From: Serratia proteamaculans_D
GTDB lineage: Bacteria > Pseudomonadota > Gammaproteobacteria > Enterobacterales > Enterobacteriaceae
Assembly (NCBI RefSeq): GCF_049959315.1
Contig: NZ_CP188201.1
Length of the DNA: 64,000 nucleotides
Reading direction: 5' to 3' (one strand)
Below the pieces are notes generated by a model. The model saw only the letters and a list, made by a program, of their open reading frames with translations. It had not been told where the DNA came from and did not search any database. This document shows, in pieces, positions 34,179 to 42,812 of this stretch. The translations under genes and the position numbers were made by a program. Every line of letters begins with the position of its first letter. Position 1 is the stretch's first letter.

Positions 34179-35066
34179 TTAATCACCGGTGGGGTAAATT
34201 TTTCCCAATGCGGTTTGCCAAACGAAAGGCGTCAGTTCCGAATAGGCCAGTCTCTGGGCGCTCATGGCGTCCACCAGGCCCTGCTGGCTGGCGACGGTCG
34301 CCAGGCTTTGGTGTGGCTCAATGCCAACGTCCCGCAGCGTTTGCACCACTTCGCGCATCTCCTCGGCACGGCGCTTGCCGTGTTCCGCAATCCGGCTGAT
34401 CAGGTAGTGGGGCAACTGCTGGTCCCAACCCAGTGACGGGAAGCTGGCGTGCAGGGAATCGAGTACCGGCTGTTCGACACCGTAACGCTGGGCGGCGAGC
34501 AGGCATTCGGTGGTCAGGGCTTCCAGCCCCTTGATCATGACGCTGCGACACATTTTGATTGCCGAGGCTTCCCCGATGTGAGAGCTGTAGACCTGGCTGT
34601 TGAACCCCAGGGCGTTGAGCTGGGCGCTAACCGGCATGGCGCCCTTTCCGCCCAGCAGCAGGGGCGTTTTCAAACGCTTGGGCGGAACCGGGGCCATCAC
34701 CGCGACTTCCACGTAGACCGCGCCGCTGGCGCTGATTGCCTCGGCGGCGGCGCGTTTGGTATTGGGAGCCGCAGAATTGAGATCGAGAAAGGTTTGGCCC
34801 GGATGTAGCAACGGCGCGCACTGCTGCGCAACCCGTAGCGTATTGGCGGCAGTGACGGCGGAAAACACCAGCGTTGCACCTTCCAGCGCCTGTGGCAGCG
34901 TCGCGGCGAAGTGAGCCCCACAGGCCGCCGCTTTCTCTGCCATTGCCAATGAGGCTTGTGGGTCAAAAGCACTGACGGTAATGTTTTGCGCGCGCAGCTC
35001 CTGCGCCAGAATGCCGCCGACTTCACCAAAGCCGATTAACGCTACCGAGGGGAGAGCTAAGCTCAT
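34179..35066 (-). CDS. NAD(P)-dependent dehydrogenase of the 6PGDH/3-HIBADH superfamily
   Basis: A 295-residue two-domain oxidoreductase. The N-terminal Rossmann motif ALIGFGEVGGILAQEL is at residues 9-24, and the C-terminal all-helical domain (about 190-270) resembles the DUF1932 type. The catalytic-lysine-region IKMCRSVMIKG is present. It lies on the same strand as galBCD and right after galD, but a tnpB element sits between. It probably belonged to the gallate operon, though its reaction there is unknown to me. GGAGG precedes the ATG by eight bases and lies next to the end of the element. Confidence 0.75.
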   Translation of the reverse strand: MSLALPSVALIGFGEVGGILAQELRAQNITVSAFDPQASLAMAEKAAACGAHFAATLPQALEGATLVFSAVTAANTLRVAQQCAPLLHPGQTFLDLNSAAPNTKRAAAEAISASGAVYVEVAVMAPVPPKRLKTPLLLGGKGAMPVSAQLNALGFNSQVYSSHIGEASAIKMCRSVMIKGLEALTTECLLAAQRYGVEQPVLDSLHASFPSLGWDQQLPHYLISRIAEHGKRRAEEMREVVQTLRDVGIEPHQSLATVASQQGLVDAMSAQRLAYSELTPFVWQTALGKIYPTGD

Positions 35067-35173
35067 CAGAGTGCCTCCGGGAAACCTCGGCCCTCAGGCC
35101 GGGGAGGAAAGAAGGCGGTTTTCGAGCTAACTTCTTTTTGTCTTTTCACGATGGCTCCTGTAATTTTGTACAT

Positions 35174-36304
35174 ATGAAACGCGCATACAAATACCGATTC
35201 TATCCAACAGCCGATCAGGTTGAGCTTTTGGCTCAAACGTTCGGCTGTGTGCGTTTTGTCTATAATTCAATCCTTCGCTGGCGTACTGATGCTTACTATG
35301 AGCGCCAGGAGAAGATCGGCTATCTGCAAGCTAATGCGCGGTTAACCGCGCTTAAAAAAGAGCCTGAATGCGCATGGCTCAATGACGTTTCCTGCGTCCC
35401 CTTGCAACAATCGCTACGCCACCAACAGACGGCCTTTTCTCACTTTTTTGCAGGTCGGGCTAAATATCCAGCATTCAAAAGCAAACGCCACAAACAGGTC
35501 GCTGAATTGACCGCCAGCGCGTTTAAATATCGTGATGGCAAGCTGCATATGGCTAAGAGCAAAGCCCCATTGGACGTGCGCTGGAGCCGTGAACTCCCAT
35601 CCGTGCCGTCAACCGTCACTATTTCCAAAGATGCAGCCGGACGATATTTCGTTTCCTGTCTGTGCGAGTTTGAACCTGTATCACTGCCCATTTCCGCTAA
35701 AACCGTGGGCATTGATGTGGGCTTAAAGGATTTGTTCGTTACTGACACTGGATTTAAACAAGGCAATCCCCGCCATACCGCTAAATACGCGGCTCGCCTG
35801 GCGCTACTTCAGCGCCGTTTAAGCAAAAAAGCGAAAGGTTCGAAAAACCGCGCTAAAGCCCGCTTGAAGGTGACCCGACTCCACGCAAAAATTGCCGATT
35901 GCCGCATGGATAACTTGCACAAGTTGTCCCGCAAACTGATTAACGATAACCAAGTTGTTTGCGTGGAATCCCTGAAAGTGAAGAACATGATCCGCAACCC
36001 TAAGCTGTCGAAAGCGATAGCCGATGCAAGCTGGGGCGAGTTTGTGCGCCAGCTCGCATACAAGGCTGAATGGGGCGGGCGTTCACTGGTCGCAATTGCC
36101 CCGTTTTTCCCGTCCTCAAAGCGTTGTAGTTGTTGCGGCTTCACCATGAAAAAATTGCCTCTTGATGTTCGTAAATGGAATTGTCCGGAATGCCAGACAA
36201 GCCATGACCGTGACATTAATGCGGCACGGAATATAAAAGCTGCCGGGCTGGCAGCGTTAGCCCACGGAGAGTCTGTAAATCCTGAATCGCATCAAGTGGC
36301 TTAG
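35174..36304 (+). CDS. tnpB: TnpB RNA-guided nuclease
   Basis: A 376-residue intact TnpB. The RuvC triad is visible: Asp181 in GIDVGLKDL, Glu265 in VCVESLKVKNM and Asp347 in HDRDINAARNI. The zinc finger has Cys318/Cys321 and Cys337/Cys340. The N-terminal MKRAYKYRFYPTADQ is the standard opening, which is why I start at 35174 rather than 35138. TnpB proteins use an RNA from the right end of the element to cut matching DNA and so help the element persist. No frameshift or missing catalytic residue is seen. Confidence 0.95.
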   Translation: MKRAYKYRFYPTADQVELLAQTFGCVRFVYNSILRWRTDAYYERQEKIGYLQANARLTALKKEPECAWLNDVSCVPLQQSLRHQQTAFSHFFAGRAKYPAFKSKRHKQVAELTASAFKYRDGKLHMAKSKAPLDVRWSRELPSVPSTVTISKDAAGRYFVSCLCEFEPVSLPISAKTVGIDVGLKDLFVTDTGFKQGNPRHTAKYAARLALLQRRLSKKAKGSKNRAKARLKVTRLHAKIADCRMDNLHKLSRKLINDNQVVCVESLKVKNMIRNPKLSKAIADASWGEFVRQLAYKAEWGGRSLVAIAPFFPSSKRCSCCGFTMKKLPLDVRKWNCPECQTSHDRDINAARNIKAAGLAALAHGESVNPESHQVA

Positions 36305-36356
36305 GTTCGACTCAGTGAAGTGGGAATCCTCGCCCTTTAGGGCGGGGAGCAGTCAA
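36200..36356 (+). ncRNA. Predicted omega/right-end RNA scaffold of TnpB
   Basis: By family knowledge the guide RNA spans the end of tnpB and the right end and runs into flanking DNA. Here the scaffold would end at TCAA (36356), include the hairpin 36328-36347, and use a guide copied from 36357 onwards (the tail of galD and its spacer). The 5' end given is approximate. Confidence 0.45.
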
Positions 36357-36369
36357 GGATGCTCCTTGA

Positions 36370-37461
36370 TTATTGAGGCCATACCGCGCCGGGAATACAG
36401 ACTTCACCGCTAAAAATCAGCCGTGCACTGCGCAGTAAACCGGCACCGAGTAGCGAGGCCGCGCCGCTTTGGGCTGGATCGCGCTGGAGCAACACGCCGA
36501 ACTCGCCGCTGGGGTGTTCAACGCTAAGACGCAGCTCTGCGCCATCGCTGACCTGGGCCAGACCCTCGGTGACGCTGTCGGGGATCAGGCAGGCGGTGGC
36601 AACGCTAACCGCGCCCAGAACGCCGATAGAGGCATGGCAACGGTGCGGAATGAAGGTACGGCTGCTGAGGGTGCCACCGTGACGGGCTTCGGCAATCAGG
36701 GTCATTTTGGGCACCGTGCGCCGGCTGACATCACCGAGGTTCATTTTTGGACCTGCCTGCAGGCGGATGCTCTCCAGACGGGCTTTCAGTTCTTGATCGG
36801 CATCCAGTTGTTCGCGGGTTTCATAGCCACTGCGGCCAACATCCGCCGCACGCAGTAACACCACCGGCATACCGTTGTCGATACAGGTCACCGCCACGCC
36901 GTCAAAGCGGTCCTGCGGATTGCCTGTTGGCAGCAACGAGCCGCAGCTGGAACCGGCAATATCGCTGAAGGTCAGCACGATTTCCGCTGCGCGGCCCGGT
37001 ACGCCATCAATTGCCAGCTCCCCGTCGTATTGCACTTCACCTTCGGGCGTGGCGATGCGGGCCAGAGCAATCTGCCCGGTGTTCTGCATGAAGATCCGCA
37101 CTTCGGTTGACGTCGGGCCGGGCTTAACCAACCCGCGTTCAATGGCGAACGGAGCTACCGCCGCCAGGATATTGCCGCAGTTCTGGCCATAGTCCACCTG
37201 CGGTTGGTCAACGCTGACCTGGGCGAACAGGTAGTCGACATCGGCGTCGTCACGCTGTGAGCGGTTAACGATCGCCACCTTGCTGGTCAGCGGATCACCG
37301 CCGCCGAGGCCATCAATCTGCCGCAGGTCAGGGGAACCCATCACCGCCAGCAGGACTTTATCGCGTTGGTTCGGGTCGGCGGGTAAATCCCCGGCGAGAA
37401 AGAAAGCCCCTTTGGAGGTACCACCTCGCATCAGTAAACAGGGGATCCGGCGTTGGCGCAT
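36370..37461 (-). CDS. galD: 4-oxalomesaconate tautomerase (PrpF family)
   Basis: A 363-residue PrpF/AcnD-accessory fold isomerase. The N-terminal CLLMRGGTSKGAFFL (residues 8-22) and NCGNILAAVAPFAIE are family hallmarks. In gallate catabolism GalD interconverts keto and enol forms of 4-oxalomesaconate, and its size matches P. putida GalD. It follows galC by two bases. Its stop is just 14 bases from the right end of the tnpB element. Confidence 0.9.
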   Translation of the reverse strand: MRQRRIPCLLMRGGTSKGAFFLAGDLPADPNQRDKVLLAVMGSPDLRQIDGLGGGDPLTSKVAIVNRSQRDDADVDYLFAQVSVDQPQVDYGQNCGNILAAVAPFAIERGLVKPGPTSTEVRIFMQNTGQIALARIATPEGEVQYDGELAIDGVPGRAAEIVLTFSDIAGSSCGSLLPTGNPQDRFDGVAVTCIDNGMPVVLLRAADVGRSGYETREQLDADQELKARLESIRLQAGPKMNLGDVSRRTVPKMTLIAEARHGGTLSSRTFIPHRCHASIGVLGAVSVATACLIPDSVTEGLAQVSDGAELRLSVEHPSGEFGVLLQRDPAQSGAASLLGAGLLRSARLIFSGEVCIPGAVWPQ

Positions 37462-37462
37462 G

Positions 37463-38176
37463 TCAATCCTCCAGCAGATCCAGTGAGTCGTAATATTTCA
37501 GGCCTTTTTCCGCCAACCGTGGGCGCATCTGGTAGATATCCAGCCCCAGCTCGCCACCGGCCATGCGCAGGCGTTTACTCTCTTCCAGCTCGGCACGCTG
37601 ACGGCTGGCTGCCAGCACCTGTTCTGCCTCGGTTTGTCGCACCACCACCACGCCGTCGTCATCAGCGATCATCGCATCGCCGGGATAAATCAGTTGTCCG
37701 GCGCAAATCAACGGGACGTTGACTGAACCCAACGTCTCTTTCACCGTGCCCTGGGCATACACCGCCCGTGACCAGACCGGAAAGCCCATTTCCCGCAGGG
37801 TGCGAGTATCACGTACGCCGAGGTCGGCGATCAGGCCGCGCACGCCGCGCGCTTTCAGTGAAGTGGCCAGCAGATCGCCGAAGTAGCCGTCACCGCACGG
37901 GGAAGTGGGGGCGACCACCAGAATGTCGCCGGGGCGACACTGTTCAACCGCCACGTGAAACATCCAGTTATCACCGGGGGCGACCAACACCGTCACCGCG
38001 CTGCCGGCAATTCCGCGATCCTGCTGGATGGGGCGGATGGCCGGGTCCAGCAGGCCTTTGCGGCCTTGCGCCTCATGCACCGTGGCTACGCCAAATTCGG
38101 CCAGGGCATCCAGTGTGTTGGCGTTTGCCCGTGGAATATTGCGGATCACCACGCCTTTTTTACCGATCAGGCTCAT
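37463..38176 (-). CDS. galC: 4-carboxy-4-hydroxy-2-oxoadipate aldolase
   Basis: A 237-residue RraA-like/HMG aldolase family protein. It cleaves 4-carboxy-4-hydroxy-2-oxoadipate to pyruvate and oxaloacetate with a divalent metal. The GDILVVAP and DLGVRDTRTLREMGFPVW segments (with the Asp/Arg active-site pair) and VICAGQ-like strand with PGDAMIADDDGVVVV are typical. It overlaps galB by four bases and nearly touches galD. Confidence 0.93.
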   Translation of the reverse strand: MSLIGKKGVVIRNIPRANANTLDALAEFGVATVHEAQGRKGLLDPAIRPIQQDRGIAGSAVTVLVAPGDNWMFHVAVEQCRPGDILVVAPTSPCGDGYFGDLLATSLKARGVRGLIADLGVRDTRTLREMGFPVWSRAVYAQGTVKETLGSVNVPLICAGQLIYPGDAMIADDDGVVVVRQTEAEQVLAASRQRAELEESKRLRMAGGELGLDIYQMRPRLAEKGLKYYDSLDLLED

Positions 38177-38916
38177 GCCAGTTCTCCCGTCACGCGCGGG
38201 AAGATGCTTTGGTAGCCTTCGCCGTAAACGATATTTTTGCTACTGGTGATGCCGACGTTGCGTTTGGCCTGCACGCCGCGCTGCTGGGCGACGCGGGTGT
38301 AGTATTCCCACAGGTGCTCCTGACCGGCCATACACTGGATAGCCTGGTATTTTTTGTCCCAGACTTCGGTGATATCCAACAGCACGTCCGGCTTCCATTC
38401 GCATTGTTCCGGCTGATGCGGTTCGAACAGGTACACCGGTGGCGCGCCGACGATGGTTTCACCTGGGCGATAGCCTTCCGCCTGGGCGATGATGCGGGCT
38501 TCCTGAGTCAGGTGGCTGGCCAGCGGGTGATCGTAGTTGTACGGATCTTTTTGCGAATGGGTCAGCACAAAGTGCGGCTGTACTTTTCGGAACACGTCGG
38601 CCAGGCGGAACAACGCCTCCTTATCGGCCCGTAGCGGATAGTCACCCATATCAAAGAATTCGATGCTGGCACCCAGGATCTCGGCAGCGGCGTGGGCCTC
38701 CTCGCGACGGGAGGCTTTCACTTTGTCCTCGGTCATCTGGCCTTTACGCCACAGCTTGGCGGACTCTCCTCGCTCGCCAAACGACAGGCAAACTACGTGG
38801 ACCTGATAGCCCAGTTGGGTATGCAGGGCAATCGCGCCGCCGGCACGCCAGACAAAATCGGCAGAATGAGCGCTGACTACCAGGGCGGTTTTGTTTGAAG
38901 CTACTGTGTTCATCAT
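38173..38916 (-). CDS. galB: 4-oxalomesaconate hydratase (PIG-L family)
   Basis: A 247-residue zinc-dependent PIG-L/LmbE-fold enzyme. The N-terminal motif VSAHSADFVWRAGG takes the place of the usual AHPDD zinc site, and the later DPYNYDHPLA gives further ligands. GalB hydrates 4-oxalomesaconate. It is the first gene of galBCD, with AAGGAAT before the first of two adjacent ATGs, and is divergent from galR. Confidence 0.9.
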   Translation of the reverse strand: MMNTVASNKTALVVSAHSADFVWRAGGAIALHTQLGYQVHVVCLSFGERGESAKLWRKGQMTEDKVKASRREEAHAAAEILGASIEFFDMGDYPLRADKEALFRLADVFRKVQPHFVLTHSQKDPYNYDHPLASHLTQEARIIAQAEGYRPGETIVGAPPVYLFEPHQPEQCEWKPDVLLDITEVWDKKYQAIQCMAGQEHLWEYYTRVAQQRGVQAKRNVGITSSKNIVYGEGYQSIFPRVTGELA

Positions 38917-39041
38917 CGGATTCCTTGGGTCGGTGTAATGACTTCATGCTGTCAGTTCTGACGGAGGACGGATAATTCATTTGATTGCAGCAGGTATGCG
39001 TTTTATTTATATTGCCAGCCACGGGCAAAGGAGAGAATGCG

Positions 39042-40262
39042 ATGGACTATGATGAGAGCCTGCTGACAAACCTGATGCAAATCAGGGCATTCAGTCAGGT
39101 AGTGACCCAGGGCAGCGTCTCACGCGCAGCCGATGAGCTATTCCGAACCCAGTCAGCAATCACCCGCTCAATCCGCGATTTGGAGCAGCAACTGGCGGCA
39201 CCCTTGTTTGAACGCCATGCCAGCGGCATGCTGCTGACCGACTTTGGTAAATGCGTGCTGCCGCGCGCCCGGCGGGCGATTGATGAATTGCACCAGATAC
39301 CGGCGCTGCTAAAGCGCTTACAGGGCAAGGGGGGGCAGACGCGCGGCGATCCTGAACCCTTGTACCTGTTCAATGTGCGACGACTGCAGATTTTCGTCTG
39401 CCTGTGTGAAACCCGGCATATGCAAACCGTCGCCACGCTGCTCGGACTTAGCCAGCCAGCGATCAGCGCCGCGCTCAAGGTGCTGGAAAACGGTGCCGGG
39501 GTGCCGTTGCTGGAACGCACGCCACAGGGGATGGTGCCGTCGCTGGCCGGCCGTGAAATCGAAGCCAACGTTCGCCGTGCTCTGAATGAACTGCAGCATA
39601 TTCCGGCCGATATCGCTGCCCGCCGCGGGGTGCTGGAGGGGCGGGTGCGGGTGGGCGCATTGCCGTTGGGACGTACCCGGCTGTTGCCACAGGCCATTAT
39701 CCAACTGACCTCCCGTTATCCGGGGGTCAGCGTGGTGACTAACGAAAGTGCCTTTGAGGCCCTGGTCACCGAGCTGCGTTCCGGGGATATCGATTTTATT
39801 TTTGGTGCGCTGCGCGCCAGCGATTACGCCGCCGACGTGTACAGTGAAACGTTGTTTACCGAGGAGATGGTACTGCTGGCTCGTCGCGGCCATCCGCTGG
39901 CGGTCCCAGGGTTAAGGCCCGAACAGTTGAGAACGGCGCGCTGGGTATTGCCACGCTCTGCCACTCCGGCGCGGCGCCTGCTGGACGGCTGCTTCCTGGC
40001 GATGAATATCCCGGCGCCCAGCCCGGTGGTGGAAACCGGTGATTTGGCGTTGGTGAGAGGCTTGCTGCTCAATTCAGACATGCTGGCGGCGGTATCCGCC
40101 CACCAGTTGGAATATGAGCTGGCTTCCGGCGAACTGGTTCAACTGTCAATGGCGCTGCCTGATACCGGACGCGCCATTGGCCTGATCTGCCGTACGGGCA
40201 GCCTTCATTCCCCGGCGGCGCAAGCATTGATCGCCTGCTTGCGTGAGGTCTGTATGGACTAA
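39042..40262 (+). CDS. galR: LysR-type regulator with two helix-turn-helix domains
   Basis: A 406-residue regulator, about 100 residues over the LysR norm. A first winged helix-turn-helix covers residues 11-72 (GSVSRAADELFRTQSAITRS) and a second covers 113-173 (HMQTVATLLGLSQPAISAAL); each is followed by the PL(F/L)ER pattern. The substrate domain runs from about 200 to 400. Divergent from galBCD and convergent with galT-galA-aroQ, it is the obvious gallate regulator. AAGGAGA precedes the ATG at 39042. Confidence 0.85.
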   Translation: MDYDESLLTNLMQIRAFSQVVTQGSVSRAADELFRTQSAITRSIRDLEQQLAAPLFERHASGMLLTDFGKCVLPRARRAIDELHQIPALLKRLQGKGGQTRGDPEPLYLFNVRRLQIFVCLCETRHMQTVATLLGLSQPAISAALKVLENGAGVPLLERTPQGMVPSLAGREIEANVRRALNELQHIPADIAARRGVLEGRVRVGALPLGRTRLLPQAIIQLTSRYPGVSVVTNESAFEALVTELRSGDIDFIFGALRASDYAADVYSETLFTEEMVLLARRGHPLAVPGLRPEQLRTARWVLPRSATPARRLLDGCFLAMNIPAPSPVVETGDLALVRGLLLNSDMLAAVSAHQLEYELASGELVQLSMALPDTGRAIGLICRTGSLHSPAAQALIACLREVCMD

Positions 40263-40687
40263 AGCTGTGCCGCTTGCATCAGCGCGTAACGGTATCCCTG
40301 AATGCCAAAGCCGCAAATCACGCCGTTGGCCACGTCGGACAGATAGGAATGATGACGAAACGGCTCGCGCTTGTGCACGTTGGTGATATGTACCTCGAAC
40401 AGCGGCAAGGCCACTGCCGTGACGGCGTCACGTATTGCCACCGAGGTGTGCGTCCAGGCGGCCGGATTGATCACCAGCGCATCTGCCTTGCCCCGCGTTT
40501 GCTGGATCCAGTCAATCATTTCGCCTTCATGGTTGGTTTGGCGAAACTCCAGTCGACATTCCAGTTCGGCGGCGGTGCTGCGACACAGCTGTTCGATGGT
40601 CGCCAACGTGTCGGTGCCGTAGGTCTCAGGCTCACGGGTGCCTAACAGGTTAAGGTTTGGGCCATTGAGCACGTAAATGGTTTTCAT
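40259..40687 (-). CDS. aroQ: Type II 3-dehydroquinate dehydratase
   Basis: A 142-residue class II dehydroquinase. The motif NGPNLNLLGTREPETYG includes the catalytic Tyr on the flexible lid, INPAAWTHTSVA the substrate loop, and VHITNVHKREPFRHHS the His pair. Type II enzymes also serve quinate/shikimate breakdown, and its place in the gallate operon suggests a catabolic role making dehydroshikimate. GGAG precedes the start at 40687. It overlaps the galR stop by four bases on the opposite strand. Confidence 0.93.
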   Translation of the reverse strand: MKTIYVLNGPNLNLLGTREPETYGTDTLATIEQLCRSTAAELECRLEFRQTNHEGEMIDWIQQTRGKADALVINPAAWTHTSVAIRDAVTAVALPLFEVHITNVHKREPFRHHSYLSDVANGVICGFGIQGYRYALMQAAQL

Positions 40688-40698
40688 CTTTACTCCGA

Positions 40699-41529
40699 TC
40701 ATTCGCTAAAACCAAACAGCCGCTGCGGCGTCTGCCATAAAATTTGCCGACGCGTTTGTGCGTCGGGGAACATCTGTTCGGCCAGCATCAGCAGCGTACC
40801 CATATCCATGCGTTCGGTGGCGCGCAGGAAAGGCCAGTCCGATCCCCACATGCATTTCTCACCGCCGTAGGCCGCCAGCAGCGCCAACAGGTAAGGCTGA
40901 GCGTCGCTGAACGGGTAGTGCCGGCGTGAAAATTTGGCCAGACCGGAAAGCTTGACGTAAGTGTGCTCACGCTGTGCCAGTGACAACAGGGCCTGAAACG
41001 CCGGTTGTTGAAGACCCGCGCTGACGTCCGGCCGACCCGAATGGTCGAACAGCAGCCGGGTGCGGGTGCGTGCCAGCAGCGGCATCAGCGCCGGTAACTG
41101 GTCGTCCTGCACCTGGATTTGCGCGAACATTTCCAGTTCTGCCAGTTGCCCCATTAGCCGATCCAACTGCAAGAAAGGTTCGACGCCGAGCATCGCCACG
41201 TTAAGCGCGATGCCGACCACGCCCTGTGACTGCAATTCGGCAAGCGTTTGGCTGTCCACCTCACGCGGTACCACGGCAATCCCTTTGTGACGGCCTTCGC
41301 CAGCGGCCAGTGCCGCCAGCAGGTAGCGGTTATCGGTGTTGTAAGCCGACGTCGGGCCGACAATCAACGAGTGGCGGATGCCGTAGGCCTGCATCACCGC
41401 GCGATAATGTTCCAGGGTTGCCAACTCGTGGCCTTGTGGGTTGTAGCAACTTTCCGACGCGTAGGGAAAGCGCTGTGGATCGAAAATATGGTGGTGACAG
41501 TCAATTTTCGGTTGGTCAAAAATAGTCAT
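40699..41529 (-). CDS. LigI-like amidohydrolase (probable pyrone-dicarboxylate lactonase)
   Basis: A 276-residue TIM-barrel hydrolase of amidohydrolase family 2. The opening KIDCHHHIFDPQRFPY (residues 8-23), the FDHSGRPDV strand, the KLSGLAKFSR strand and WGSDWPF near the end match the 2-pyrone-4,6-dicarboxylate lactonase/galactarolactonase group. In a gallate operon the sensible task is to open 2-pyrone-4,6-dicarboxylate, a side product of gallate ring cleavage, to 4-oxalomesaconate. It overlaps galA by four bases. Substrate is inference. Confidence 0.8.
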   Translation of the reverse strand: MTIFDQPKIDCHHHIFDPQRFPYASESCYNPQGHELATLEHYRAVMQAYGIRHSLIVGPTSAYNTDNRYLLAALAAGEGRHKGIAVVPREVDSQTLAELQSQGVVGIALNVAMLGVEPFLQLDRLMGQLAELEMFAQIQVQDDQLPALMPLLARTRTRLLFDHSGRPDVSAGLQQPAFQALLSLAQREHTYVKLSGLAKFSRRHYPFSDAQPYLLALLAAYGGEKCMWGSDWPFLRATERMDMGTLLMLAEQMFPDAQTRRQILWQTPQRLFGFSE

Positions 41530-42788
41530 TTTGGCGCTTTCCCCGCGACGGAATACAACACCTGCTGATTACGGGTTTGCTGGAATTCTTCCAGCGTCTG
41601 GCCACGCATCGCCGAGTAGATATGCAGGTTGGATACCCCAACCACCGCCCCGAGCTTTTCCAACAGGAAGAAACTGACGCCATAATGGATCAGCCCGCGC
41701 CAGTCGAGTTCGCGCAACAGTTGTTGTTCCTCAGGGGGGAGCTGTGCTTCGTCGAACAGCGCCTGCTGGGCGTTATTGAAACGTTCGCGCCAGGCCGGCT
41801 GGATCAGCCGATGCAGGAAACGGTTGATACGGATGGCTTTCAGGCTGCGCGCATGGGTGAAGGGATAGGTGCCCGGCAGTTTCTCAACCCCCGCCAGTTG
41901 CAGGTTGATTTTGTCGCGCTGGCGCTGATGGACATCTACCGGTGCCTCACGCGCCTGGTTTTCCAGGATCAGCGTGGCGATGCCGGTCATGGAGGGCAGA
42001 TAGTAGGCCTGATGCAGTTTTTCGACGTTGGCCGACAGCGCACCGCGCATAATCAGCCACATGATCACCTCCCCGCCCTCCAGCCCCCCCAGGGTGGCGT
42101 ACTCCGCCAGCGTGATTTCGGTCAGGCGCTGCGGATCATTAACCAGCAGGTCGACAAACTGTTCGTCCCACTGCGGGTTATTAAAACCGCAACGTTCGCC
42201 ATGCACCTGATGCGAGACACCGCCGGTGGCTACCACCGCGACGCGCAAGTCTTCCGGGAAGCTTTCGATCGCCCGGCGCAGCGCCTGACCGAGCTTGTAG
42301 CAGCGGCGGGCGGAAGGGATCGGGAACTGCAGCACCCCGACCTGCAGCGGCACCACCTGCATTGGCCAGCCGTTCTGCCACGGCAGCAGGGCGGACAGCG
42401 GGGAGAATAACCCATGGTCGAGAGGTTTATCCTGGAAGAACGACATATCAAACTCGTCGGCCATCAGGCTGGCACCGATATGTTGCGACAGCGCCGCATG
42501 GCCTCGAATCGGCGGTAAATCACGCGGGCCGCCACCTTCGTCGGCCACCGCGTAGCTGTCGTCAATGCCGAGCACGAATGCCGAATAGTGATCGAAGAAA
42601 AACGAGGTCACGTGATCGTTGAAGACATACAGCAACACGTCCGGTTTTTTCTCTTCCAGCCATTGCTGCATCGGGGCGAAACCGTCAAAAATCGGTGCCC
42701 AGGCCGTTTCGTTCTGCTTGTTGTGGTCTACTGCAAAACCGATGGTTGGGGTGTGTGACACCGCCAGTCCGCCAATGATCTTAGCCAT
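41526..42788 (-). CDS. galA: Gallate dioxygenase
   Basis: A 420-residue extradiol dioxygenase in which a LigB-type catalytic domain (about residues 1-275) is fused to a LigA-type domain (about 300-415), the layout of GalA and DesB. Iron ligands are likely in AVSHTPTIGF (His) and FNDHVTSF (His). It opens gallate to 4-oxalomesaconate. Length matches P. putida GalA. The next gene overlaps by four bases and galT lies 24 bases upstream. Confidence 0.93.
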   Translation of the reverse strand: MAKIIGGLAVSHTPTIGFAVDHNKQNETAWAPIFDGFAPMQQWLEEKKPDVLLYVFNDHVTSFFFDHYSAFVLGIDDSYAVADEGGGPRDLPPIRGHAALSQHIGASLMADEFDMSFFQDKPLDHGLFSPLSALLPWQNGWPMQVVPLQVGVLQFPIPSARRCYKLGQALRRAIESFPEDLRVAVVATGGVSHQVHGERCGFNNPQWDEQFVDLLVNDPQRLTEITLAEYATLGGLEGGEVIMWLIMRGALSANVEKLHQAYYLPSMTGIATLILENQAREAPVDVHQRQRDKINLQLAGVEKLPGTYPFTHARSLKAIRINRFLHRLIQPAWRERFNNAQQALFDEAQLPPEEQQLLRELDWRGLIHYGVSFFLLEKLGAVVGVSNLHIYSAMRGQTLEEFQQTRNQQVLYSVAGKAPK

Positions 42789-42812
42789 CGTCTACCTCTG
42801 TATTAATAAGAA

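Larger units (their letters stand above)
35078..36356 (+). mobile_element. Lone tnpB unit of the IS200/IS605 superfamily
   Basis: About 1.28 kb. The left end carries a hairpin CCTCGGCC / GGCCGGGG (35085-35104) and the right end a hairpin CCTCGCCC / GGGCGGGG (36328-36347), followed by TCAA at 36353-36356, the right-end cleavage tetranucleotide of the family. There is no tnpA, so movement would need a transposase in trans. The exact left boundary is uncertain (within about 35068-35084). It lies between galD and the dehydrogenase at 34179. Confidence 0.8.
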
